NCBI RefSeq assembly: GCF_954871325.1
Contig: NC_088775.1
Location: 70,223,561 to 70,287,560 of the forward strand
Origin: Gordionus sp. m RMFG-2023
Lineage: Eukaryota > Nematomorpha > Gordioida > Chordodea > Parachordodidae
Length of the DNA: 64,000 nucleotides
Reading direction: 5' to 3'
Shown here: positions 27,001 to 33,697 of the stretch, piece after piece
Position numbering within the stretch: the stretch's first letter is position 1
Layout of the letters: each line of letters opens with the position of its first letter
Made by a program: the position numbers and the translations under genes
The notes under the pieces: generated by a model
The model's database searches: none
Told to the model about the DNA's origin: nothing
Seen by the model: only the letters and a program-made list of their open reading frames with translations

Positions 27001-27276
27001 AAAATGCCTTTTAAAGTGCGTAAGAAAATCAAAATTAGTCTGTTAATAAATTTATCTTAAACTTTTTGTATAATTTTATATGATTCCAAAATATAATTTA
27101 GAAGTGATGCCGCCTTTTACAATCGATATATTCCTGATTTAGAAATAGCCACCAGCGTTTCTGATACCATAATATCTAGTGTTGATAATAACAATATAGA
27201 AAAATTTCCAAATTCTTTCTCCTCTTCACAAAAAAATGGCATGGCACCTTTGTACGATAAATCCGAACCTTTATAA
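1..27276 (+). CDS. Membrane-anchored carboxylesterase-like / neuroligin-type protein, 3' part
   Basis: This encodes a cholinesterase-fold ectodomain, one membrane helix and a cytoplasmic tail, the layout of neuroligins and related adhesion esterases. Eleven exons join in phase: <1-28, 507-698, 15410-15645, 16262-16436, 21856-22029, 22384-22640, 23437-23566, 23911-24076, 25460-25821, 26406-26751 and 27102-27276 (stop). The 5' part lies outside the window. About 746 residues are visible. Seen: the NYRLGIFG turn, the GESVG nucleophile elbow (Ser55), FWGPVIDG, TTQNED (Glu205), GVGHG (His401), a Cys-loop pair in exon 3, a hydrophobic span at about 603-626 and a tail of about 120 residues. Exon 5 has a second in-phase donor after 21921. 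Vertebrate neuroligins lack the nucleophile serine. Here Ser, Glu and His are all present, so catalysis cannot be excluded. The last residues, KSEPL, are not a clear PDZ ligand. It could instead be a membrane-tethered cholinesterase. The introns of 14.7 and 5.4 kb are packed with transposons. Confidence 0.85.
29..506 (+). other. Intron of the esterase-like gene
   Basis: GT at 29-30 (G|GTATGT) and AG at 505-506 (ATTTAG). Phase 1 on both sides gives the Gly codon that joins NYRLGIFG to FFTTGD. The interior is AT-rich with nothing recognisable. Confidence 0.8.
699..2052. other. Start of the 14.7-kb intron, no gene seen
   Basis: The donor A|GTTATT is at 699, in phase with the exon at 15410. The stretch is AT-rich. 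Around 1765-1880 lie repeated GCGCTACT/AGTAGCG motifs in both orientations, a decayed copy of a palindromic motif repeat also glimpsed at 12045-12095. No coding sequence is supported. Confidence 0.5.
2053..2676. mobile_element. hAT-type MITE, long copy (TAATGTTGTTAAA ends)
   Basis: The left end is TAATGTTGTTAAAGGGCTCG and the right end is its near reverse complement, ending GTTTAACAACACTA. The 8 bases outside (GCGTCAAT left, GCTTCAAT right) match at 7 of 8, a hAT-type target duplication. At 624 bp it is about three times longer than the other copies (about 220 bp), so it is either a longer relative or carries later insertions. It has no coding potential. Confidence 0.75.
2677..3394. other. 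Intron stretch, nothing recognised
   Basis: AT-rich intron sequence between the MITE and the GC-motif repeat. No conserved frame or repeat end is seen on either strand. Confidence 0.4.
3395..3627. repeat. Decayed GGCC-motif palindromic repeat
   Basis: This holds scattered GGGCCGATCCCGAAC, CGCCCGACCCGAA and GGTTTGGGCCGTGAC blocks separated by A/T runs. It matches the style of the better copies at 4326-4651 and 19753-20166, but no clear ends survive. Confidence 0.45.
3628..3990 (+). repeat. TCGCGA-array dispersed element, copy 1
   Basis: It begins GGTTCCATGTCAATTCAGCG and continues as a degenerate array in which GCGAAA and TCGCGAA alternate every 8-12 bases with CTTTTAT-like spacers. It leaves the array at about 3955 with GATAATAATGACTATTATAT, which resembles the inner border of the copy at 57070-57665 read in reverse. 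The shared borders show it is a mobile or copied unit and not a local satellite. No coding sequence is present. Confidence 0.65.
4326..4651. repeat. GC-motif palindromic element inserted in hAT A
   Basis: The ends are inverted: GATCTGCATCGGGCCTAA at the left and GGGCCTAACTTTGCAGAT at the right. The inside is made of CCCGGCCCGAA blocks alternating with runs of T and A, so it can fold back on itself. The sister hAT at 39005 lacks it at the same place (about 39215), which acts as an unfilled site. No coding potential. Confidence 0.7.
4894..5430 (-). pseudogene. hAT transposase C-terminal part (ZMYM1-like family)
   Basis: 178 codons are open. The C-terminal half has the hAT dimerisation landmarks: FPNILKLFYILANLPITTCT, then EKTFSSLKMLKTYLRN and RLNGLALINI. 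This is the C-terminal region of transposases related to ZMYM1 and to the 52-kDa repressor family. The upstream region (5430-5680) continues the same family in broken frames, matching 40200-40500. The N-terminal zinc finger and catalytic core are absent, so it is a dead fragment. It belongs to the element 4091-5796. Confidence 0.8.
7300..8641 (-). pseudogene. Broken hAT transposase (ZMYM1/DUF4371-like)
   Basis: Pieces in order on the minus strand: 8641-8444 (FLNIQELPFR), 8419-8207 (KADVTKDASGCENLSLIIY, matching the ADETKD...EQLSLV core of the family), 8189-7983 (QAYDGANVMSGRNGGVQ, then HCYDHMLHLVAQN) and 7686-7300 (a C-terminal region). Frame breaks separate the pieces. A TGGCTACGGCTC end at about 9579-9593 resembles the usual hAT terminus. 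The left end is not clear and no target duplication was found. It lies inside the Harbinger element. Confidence 0.75.
8735..8956. mobile_element. hAT-type MITE copy, duplication CTAAAATA
   Basis: TAGTGTTGTTAAACAGCTCG at the left, and its inverse ending TTTAACAAACTA at the right. CTAAAATA lies directly outside both ends (8727-8734 and 8957-8964). The 222 bp carry inverted arms with CGGCTAACTC blocks, and the middle holds CAGGCTTGCGT-like sequence shared with the other copies. It has no coding capacity. A further half-arm lies at about 8995-9085. Confidence 0.85.
9594..10149. other. AT-rich body of the Harbinger element
   Basis: A segment containing ATATCAATTAAATTTTTCTT and following bases is repeated at about 9709 and 9812, a small internal duplication. 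No gene is supported. Confidence 0.4.
10150..10515 (-). pseudogene. PIF/Harbinger transposase remnant
   Basis: Two minus-strand pieces are readable. From about 10510 to 10385: RRSTFSHILWLIYDYINTKI, then IDAEDRFLVTLR, matching the N-terminal ERL-VTLRFLATG region of the family. From about 10345 to 10150: TIKRSFGGIVKKF, RSRPIEIGL and TIYILHNII, matching the C-terminal FG-IL, RPI and LHN region of the DDE_Tnp_4 nuclease. The central catalytic region between them is missing, so the copy is dead. The duplication type and ends of the enclosing element agree with this family. Confidence 0.7.
10607..10797. repeat. Tandem duplication, 95-bp unit x 2
   Basis: The units 10607-10701 and 10702-10796 start TCCTTTATTTCTTTTAAGTA and end TTCAATTTACG. 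They look almost identical by eye, so the duplication is recent compared with the surrounding decay. It lies near the right end of the Harbinger element. Confidence 0.85.
11640..11910 (-). repeat. TCGCGA-array dispersed element, copy 2
   Basis: An array of TTCGCGATAAAAGTTTCGC-like units ends at about 11905 with TTTCAAATTGACGATACGG, a decayed reverse complement of the conserved terminus (GGTTCCATGTCAATTCAGCG). The orientation is therefore minus. The other border near 11640 is not sharp. Confidence 0.55.
12612..12823. mobile_element. hAT-type MITE copy, duplication TGTACGAG/A
   Basis: TAGTGTTGTTAAATGGCTCG at the left, and the inverse ending TTTAACAGCACTA at the right. TGTACGAG (12604-12611) and TGTACGAA (12824-12831) stand outside, 7 of 8 matching. 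Size 212 bp, arms and middle as in the copies at 8735 and 39385. Confidence 0.85.
12824..13895. other. Intron stretch, nothing recognised
   Basis: AT-rich sequence with simple A/T runs. Read on both strands, no frame or repeat end stands out. A GC-richer patch at 13235-13390 shows no coding reading. Confidence 0.4.
13896..14196. repeat. GC-motif palindromic repeat copy
   Basis: It starts AGAGCCCTGTAAATTC and ends CTTGCAGGTCTCT, inverted relatives of each other (AGAGACCTGCA type). Inside are GGCTCGAGCCCCGG, GAGCTTAGCCCGGC and CGTCCGACCC blocks between T and A runs. It is more decayed than the copy at 19753. Confidence 0.55.
14434..14710. repeat. GC-motif palindromic repeat copy with AGAGACCTG/CAGGTCTCT ends
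   Basis: It begins CAGAGACCTGC and ends CCTCAGGTCTCT, perfect inverted ends over AGAGACCTG. The interior alternates CCCGGCCAGG, GACCCGGCTCAGG and GGCCCGACCC with A/T runs. The flanks ATATTTTCC and AATATTTCC are similar and may be a decayed target duplication. Confidence 0.6.
14900..15130. repeat. Inverted-repeat element (TTTGCTCAxGCG arms)
   Basis: The left arm contains ATGGTATAAACGATTTGCTC and ATGCGACG. The right arm contains CGCAACGCTTGAGCAAATTG followed by ACTTACTATA, its approximate inverse. A related copy lies at 25945-26300. It is non-coding and looks like a MITE; the superfamily is uncertain. Confidence 0.5.
15646..16261 (+). other. Intron of the esterase-like gene
   Basis: Donor TCG|GTATAA at 15646 and acceptor AACTAG at 16260-16261, phase 0 on both sides. 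AT-rich, with no recognisable insertion. Confidence 0.7.
16437..17910. other. First part of the 5.4-kb intron, no gene seen
   Basis: Donor A|GTTGAG at 16437, phase 1, matching the acceptor at 21855. A 138-codon open frame on the minus strand at 17164-17580 is made of Phe, Ile, Lys and Tyr only as AT-rich DNA would give, and is not supported. Confidence 0.5.
19753..20166. repeat. GC-motif palindromic repeat, best copy
   Basis: It begins CAGAGACCTGCAGGCCCGGC and ends CTGCAAGCCTCTG. At least ten GGCCGGGCC-type blocks alternate with AATTTTTTTAAAAA spacers, first in one orientation and then the other. It lies inside the hAT at 19357-21259, just inward of its left end. It is non-coding. Confidence 0.65.
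20160..20960 (-). pseudogene. Decayed hAT transposase (ZMYM1-like)
   Basis: On the minus strand the best reading gives EEFHILYFIVESKAEL, then ICLPRLVARQAHR and GSVEEY. This is the region before the hAT C-terminal domain in ZMYM1-like transposases (PR-GRQ-HR...S-EEY). Downstream, AFPTFF and the dimerisation region are broken by stops and shifts. It is a dead fragment belonging to the element 19357-21259. Confidence 0.65.
21610..21855. other. Intron end before exon 5
   Basis: A short GC-richer reading at about 21630-21738 (YWTYTLPRYGQ) is open but lacks splice borders in a usable phase and is not assigned. The acceptor TTTAAG ends at 21855. Confidence 0.4.
22780..22930. repeat. Fragment of the GAACGCGTTC-motif element
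   Basis: TAGTGCTGTGACG is followed by GAACGAATTCGTTCAC, ACACGTTCAAATTCGTGGAC and CGCGTTCATCC. This is the left-end pattern of the element at 24112-25129, but no right end was found. Confidence 0.5.
24112..25129. mobile_element. Non-autonomous hAT-like element with GAACGCGTTC arrays
   Basis: The left end TAGTGCTGTAAACATTT and right end GTTTACAGTATTA are inverted. Flanks TTTTAAAA and TTTCAAAT agree at 6 of 8. Just inside both ends stand GAACGCGTTCATGTTCACC and GGAACGCGTTCGTTCACC, palindromic motif arrays. The middle is AT-rich and non-coding. It lies in the intron between exons 8 and 9 of the esterase-like gene. Confidence 0.6.
25945..26300. repeat. Inverted-repeat element (ACGCGTT/GCTCAAGCG arms)
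   Basis: The left arm reads ATTGTTAACGCGTTATC and CAAGCGTTGCG. The right arm reads GCAACGCTTGAGCAAAACGC then GTTTACTCTAAATGCGGCC. The arms are inverted and resemble the copy at 14900-15130. It is an intronic insertion between exons 9 and 10, non-coding. Confidence 0.55.
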
Positions 27277-28504
27277 ATTCTCTATTAAATTTGTAAAATC
27301 AATTATAAAAATCAATTTTTTTTTGTTTAAAATATCAGTCGGTTTTGTTGCTTGTTATAATCGTTATATATATTTTTTTACTTGCAAATCAATGGAGTCG
27401 TTAGAGAGCGGCACGACTAAAATCACCCAAATAAAACAATTGACCTATTAGCACCCCCTCTTAGACGACGCCACGATTACAAAGTTCTACTTAATATCGT
27501 AAATTTTATTTATATAATTGATAAACCGGTGATAATTTATTTTTAAATTTTTTTTTCTAACAATATTCTTTTATATAGCTATTTTTATAAATATTTGAAT
27601 AACTTGTTTTTAACCAAAAAATTTTAATGTCCATATTTATATTTTTATAAAAATAATATTTGATCTCTCTTTTTTTTAAAATTATATATTTTTCTATTTC
27701 CCTAAAAAAAAATTAAGCACTATAGCTACCCACTTCTTGTAATCCTTTTATAACTTTCTTATATAGCGAAATTCTTACTTTTGTGGGCCTAGAATATAAA
27801 TTTTTTTTACATTTGAGCAAGATTACTTGTTATTTTTATTCCATTTTTTTTAATAAATCAATTGTGCATTATACATTTTATTATTATTCAATCATGCATA
27901 TAAACCTCTTTTCTCATTCCATCGAAACCTTTTTTTTTAATTGATGTATTAAATTATGAGGCAAATTGATCATTCAATTATTGATTTGTTAGAATCATTA
28001 TTATAAACGAAAGCAAAATTTTTTTAACACGTTATCGAAAATTTATTTTCATTATAATTATATGCGTAATTATAAAAAAAAATTTAGTTTGAGATAGGTA
28101 ATTCTCTCACAATGATTTACAAAGTTATTTATTCTAAATAATAGGATATTTCATCGTTATTGTTATAAGATACAATTCTATCAATTTTATGGCACAAAGA
28201 TTTTTAAACGACTAGGACAAGGTTTTGGTCAAAAAATATTACCTAAGACTCCCATAAGATTTCACTCCTTAGCTATTCAAACTCGAGGCTTAGGTGATAT
28301 TATTTTAGATTTTAGCCGTTTTTTTAAATTAAGATAAATCTTAGTTTTTATATACTAATTATAAGAATTCCCTTTTATTATATTAAAAAATTATTTTAAA
28401 TTAATATTTAAGATTTTTTGGATTTTAAGGGGTTTCAACAAAAATAAATAAGATTAGAACCTTTTGCCAGCGTTATTATAGAATAATTTAAATTATTGTG
28501 ATGA
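27277..28504. other. Convergent 3' region between two genes
   Basis: The esterase-like gene stops at 27276 and the sushi receptor stops at 28505 on the other strand, so both 3' untranslated regions must lie here. A decayed MITE-like stretch lies at about 28200-28340. No further exon is in phase. Confidence 0.5.
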
Positions 28505-31500
28505 TCAATTGTAGTTCTTGCGGTTCAACACATAATCATCCGAATAATAATTGTCATTGTAAAATTCCGTCCTAGTCAATGGATATTTTTGGTCTTTTTC
28601 ATTACCCATTCTTCTACTAACATGTCTATCAGATTTAAGATTGTTGTTTCTATGATGCTTGCCCAACATCCTGACTTCCGGTTTTGTTATTTCGGTTTCA
28701 GAGAACCCCTGCTGAAAAATTCCCTTTTCATGACTCGTTTTTAATAAATTTCGCTGCCCTTTCTTTATCCCTTGTAGCGCATATTGCTTACTCGCTATGG
28801 CTTCTTCGCTTTGAATTTTCCCGTTACCTTGATATATGTGGTCATCGTATATGACGTATTTTCTATTACTTTTATTTTTGTCTCGAAATTGAGCATCCGA
28901 ACTGATCCCACTACTTACATTGTCGCTGCTCCACTCCAAATCATAAACTTGTGTCTCTTTGGAACTGTTTTTGCTTTGGGCGTTTTTATAATTCGAATGT
29001 TTTAAATGCTGATGAAATGTTGGTTCTTTTTGGTCATATAGAGTTGTAGTGGTTTTCCTAATTTTAGCATTTCTTGCCACAACTATATGATTTTTTTTTA
29101 TCTTCCTAGTGGAAGATTTTTTCGATTTTAGCATTAACGATTGGGAAGATCTAAGGATTAACCGCTTGACCTTGTGATTTAAAAGAGTAAAAATGGATCG
29201 GTTTGCACCTTTTTTCGATGATTGTTTTTTTCTTAGTCTTTGTCTTACATTTTTCTTTTTGTTAGTGTGCCTTTTATTTATCTTTCTTGTTAAAAAGATA
29301 ACATACATAATATAATTTATTGTTATTATTATGTTAAGTCAACTTTATATAGTACATAATAAATAAGAAAACTTACCTTTTTTGTATTTTGTATTTAATT
29401 CCAGCTGCGACTGCTATCGTAATTATAATTATACCGAAAGTTGGAACCAAGTAATTGAGTACTATTAAAAATATATAAATTTATTTTTCTTATGATTAAA
29501 ATTATGTTTAAATAATTATTGTTGCCTATCTTTTTTTTTTAAAAAACAAAAATTTAAACCTAAATTTAATTATCAATCTAAATGATTTCCATATATTTAA
29601 GCCTTTTCAATAGCGGACTTCAATATAAGTATATTTTTAAATGCATTTTAATAAATGAATCGTAAGATATATTCCTTTTAACAAAAAAAACAAATTTTAT
29701 CAGATTTTTAAATATTATTTAAAATTAAATTAGTTTTTATAAAAATTTATTTCTCTTTGTTAAATATTTTTTATATTTAGGTATTATACAATCACTTTTG
29801 GACCTCGTTTTCAATCGATAAACATAATAAAATGTTGACCCCATGGCAATACATACGTCGCCACTGCCTTACATAGACAAATTAACGAACTGCGAAACCT
29901 CATAGGTGATTTCAAAATCAGACTAACTTAAAATATTCTACTAAACAGTCATCACCAGAATTTGGAGCTACAAGGACAGTTTGATTAAAAGATGTGCTAT
30001 AATTTTGGAAAATAAGAGAAATGGATCTTTCCAAACTTTTGATTTTACCTAAAGAAGTCCTGGTGTTAGCTATAATGACTGAGCGTGTATTTTTCATAGA
30101 TCAACTTACTCTGAACAAGATCTTCATAATGCTCTTCAAATCTCGATAAAATAATTTTTATAATGATAATTTTTAAAACCTAATAAAATTTGAATATTAT
30201 TATAACTACAAATGATAATAAAATAGAAAAATATTTGGCGCCTTGGACTTTCGCCAATTTTCAGGGTGATACGCAACGGCTAGCCATAGACTGACTAGCC
30301 AATCATTCAAAAAAAGAAACGACAACGCCGATAAAGCTATCGGTGCACAGGTATTCGTAACAAATAGAAATAATACAATATTCCAATCATACGAATAATG
30401 CAATTATGCGAATACGAATACTAAATTATTAATTTAAATTTTTAAATAGAATATAAATATGTGGTTATATGATTCAATTTATATTTATTTCTTGATATAC
30501 GAAAAATAAATTACGCTTAAAAGGTTATGGCATCTTTGGGAAGAGAAAAGATCTTATTCAGCACTTCAAAATTAAAATTGAGCTCTCCTAAAATATATTC
30601 TATTTAAAAATCAAACAAATTAATTATTTGGCCACACCTAAATAGTTAGAGCTCTAACTACCCCACTTTTAAAATATAACTATTATTTATATATTTTATA
30701 ATAAAAATAATAACTTATTTTAAGCCAATAGCTCCAATTTTCAAAACTGTTAAATGGGGACAATATGATACCACTATCTAGAAATTAATTATTTATATAA
30801 GGTTCATTTAAAGATCATAATTTATACCATCTTCCCGAAAATTTTTGTCTTCTTCACTACTGTATATAACAAATTTAGATATATCCCTTAAATCTTTTGC
30901 CAATATGTTTTGACTTACATTGGGATAAAGATTTGAATCATTATCCTGCTGAAATATGGTTAATTCATTTAAACGTGTAACTGTAAATGGAGGCGACCTC
31001 AAATGCGTAAGGTTTGTGACACTCGCAGGTGATTTTTGCATAGAAATTGGGATGGTATAGGTTACCTTTGTTAAAAATGTTGGAACTGGATTTTTTTTAA
31101 TTATAATATCTTTGGGTTTTCTATCTATCAACATGATAAAAAAATATAAAATATGATATCGTAGGTTTATGATTATAATAAATAAATGAACCTTTATATC
31201 TAACCCATACCGATATCTTCTTGAAGGTCAAATCGTAGGATTTTTTATAATGTATTTTTATGGTAGTATTTTTAGATTTAGTCTTGAATAAATGATGCAT
31301 AGATTGATTTAGACTTTTATCTACCATTATAATGTTTTCGGACCCATTTGGGTTAAAATTAATCATTTGTACACTCACGTACCGACCCATCAACAAACTT
31401 GAACAATAGACTACGAGCTTATTTAGATTACCTAATTTTATAAAATTGCATTACTTTTGTTTGAAAATATTTAGGCTTAGATACATACTTATTGTTTCTC

Positions 31501-33697
31501 TGATAACTTGACACAAGGGATTGTAACGAAAATCGGAATTATCACCTATACGAATTTCCAAGTTGTTCCTCACTGTAAAATTAATATTAAATATTAACAT
31601 TTTTCTAAATACGCTATTTATAAGTAAGTTAGGCACAAATTTTTTTAAAACAATTCGGGCACGGATTGCAGGGAGGGGGGAATTTAAATTTACATGGCTC
31701 TAAATTAAAGTGGTTATTTTTCTACCATATTAAGAAGATAACTTTAATGTTAACTTATTTAGATGACCTCTATTGCTCACTTTATAGAATTACGTTATTA
31801 TTATTTAGAAGTTGTCAACGGTGGGAGTTTAAAAAAACTCATGCAATTTTTTCTATATTTAAGTAAATAAGATCATAGAATTTTTATGTGCTGGGTTTTC
31901 GGTCCGGCTCGTAAAATATATTTGTATGATTTGCCAGGTCGAATATTTTTAAAGGAAAAAAAATATATCATTTATTTGCTATATAATTTAACCACACTCA
32001 CAAAAAAACTAAAATAAGTAAATAAAATTTACTCAACATAAAAAAAATTATTTTGTCAATCAATTGTTTTAAAAGAATTTGGGGAAGTACCCAACAAAAT
32101 ATTTTTCCCAAGTTACCTGGCTGGGTACGACCAGTGGATATATTTTCCCGGCCTGTTAGGCATCAAGCTGTGAAAATTTATAATCTAATCAACCTTAAAG
32201 GATTACTAACTTGACTAGAAATAATATTTAATACATTTTATAGATATTTTTTAAATATTGCTATGTGTACCTGTGATAATTCTCAATTTTTCTGCAAATA
32301 TTTTGGTCAAATTGCTAGTCCTGACACTCACAAAGGATTTCTCCATCATATTACCTAATCCAATCACGGGAAAAGCTTCAATCCCAAAAATATCAAACTT
32401 CTCCAACATGTCAATGACCACCCAGGGATTTCGAATTCCTCTCATTATTTTAATTGTCTCAACATTATTGTAGTTATTTGAAGATACGAACGGAGTATTA
32501 TTATTATTATTATGAACCGAGTGATTACAAACGAAGGAATTGATTTTACGAGCTATAGGATATTGCTTATTATTGTAACGAGTTCTTCTTGCTAGAACGG
32601 AATTATTGTTTTCGATTTCAGGAATGCAAGACCAACTGGGTTTGCCCATACCTACGTCTTTGACTATAAAATTATGTTCAAAACCTAACTTAAGGAAGTA
32701 ATGAATCGATTTTATTTATGAATTTGATTTAATTGTGTCGAGATGATTTAGGAAGGGGAAGGGAAGTGCGTTGAACTCGCTTAAATTTAATTTTTACTTG
32801 ATTAAGATAAAGTATTTATTATTTGAGAAGTAGCCTTTTAAATAAAAAATTTTTATATACTATTTTATAATTATTATAAAACTCTAAATAAACTTAGAAA
32901 TTAAAATTAGTTAGAGGGTCTGATTAAAATATCAGTTGTGTTTCAATTGGGGGGAGAGGAATACATCATTAGGTTTAATTATAATTAACTACTCTTATAT
33001 CATAATTTTAAAGATTTAATTTTTCTAAAATCATCATATTTTCAAACCAATAAGACTTTATAAAAATATGGAATCATTGCTAGCTTTGTTTGCTATAATC
33101 TGGAGTAAATATACAAATAAAATAATATGATTTAAATCAAATCCATATATACTAAGGGCCATTCTAAGACGTTTGGCGGACAGGGGCGAAAATCAATTCG
33201 GTGGCTGTTTAGAAAGCCCAATTTACCTAAGCCTTAAGAAAAATAAATTCAAATCAAAGAAAAATAAAATAAAATAGCAAATGAGGGAAATTCAAACAAA
33301 TTCTTAAGAACTAAATTGGCGACTCCTAAAAATGTAGTTTCCTTGCGCAATAGCATAACGTTTTCAATCGAATAAAACTTAAATAATTGAATAATAATGA
33401 CCAAAACTACACCTAAATATTTTTCTTAGACTTCATAGTGATACATAATTTATTTAAATTCCTGGTTTATTATCCCTCCCCCACAATAGTCACATTATGA
33501 TAACGTGTATATTTGCTGACCGCAAAATGGCTTGATGCCTGACCATCCTCCATTTTTCTTACATCTTCGGATAGCTGACCCTATTAATTTTAAATGGGAT
33601 TCTTTGTTGCATGAATAAGTCACGCTCAATGGAAATTTATGTATGACATAATGTGCACCTTCGGGAGATTCGGGTAATTTTGAGCAGTCATCTTCCG
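28505..33697 (-). CDS. Sushi + fucolectin/F5-8C-like single-pass receptor, 3' part
   Basis: Seven exons join in phase on the minus strand: 33697-33521, 32651-32271, 31572-31489, 31410-31192, 31124-30828, 29461-29377 and 29285-28505 (stop). The upstream exons were not found. About 673 residues are visible. Residues 4-58 form a sushi/CCP domain with four cysteines and the YSC, NGGWSG and PFC landmarks. Residues about 133-235 look like a fucolectin (tachylectin-4 type, F5/8C fold) module: NPWVVIDML, LEIRIGDNSDF then NPLC, and C...GRYVSVQM, each from a different exon. A stalk follows, then a hydrophobic helix at about 389-407 and a tail of about 265 residues that is strongly basic at first and later rich in Tyr, Asp and Asn. 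The family knowledge suggests glycan binding or adhesion outside the cell; signalling by the tail is inference. It is tail-to-tail with the esterase-like gene, 1.2 kb away. The fucolectin assignment is motif-level only. Confidence 0.75.
29462..30827 (-). other. Intron of the sushi receptor with a hAT-like end
   Basis: Donor G|GTATAA at 30827 and acceptor TTAATAG at 29462-29463, phase 1. CATACGTCGCCACTG near 29855-29870 looks like a hAT right terminus (CAGTGGCGACG reversed). A partly open minus reading at 29880-30150 was not recognised. Confidence 0.45.

Noticed and set aside
27360-27450. Possible alternative last exon of the esterase-like gene (ESGTTKI, PDZ-ligand-like)
   Set aside because: The residues are not at a C-terminus and no phase-compatible splice into this frame was found; exon 11 already ends at a stop.
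28784-29005. Plus-strand frame with hydrophobic stretches
   Set aside because: It is the complement of the sushi receptor's last exon, which is supported by splice phase.
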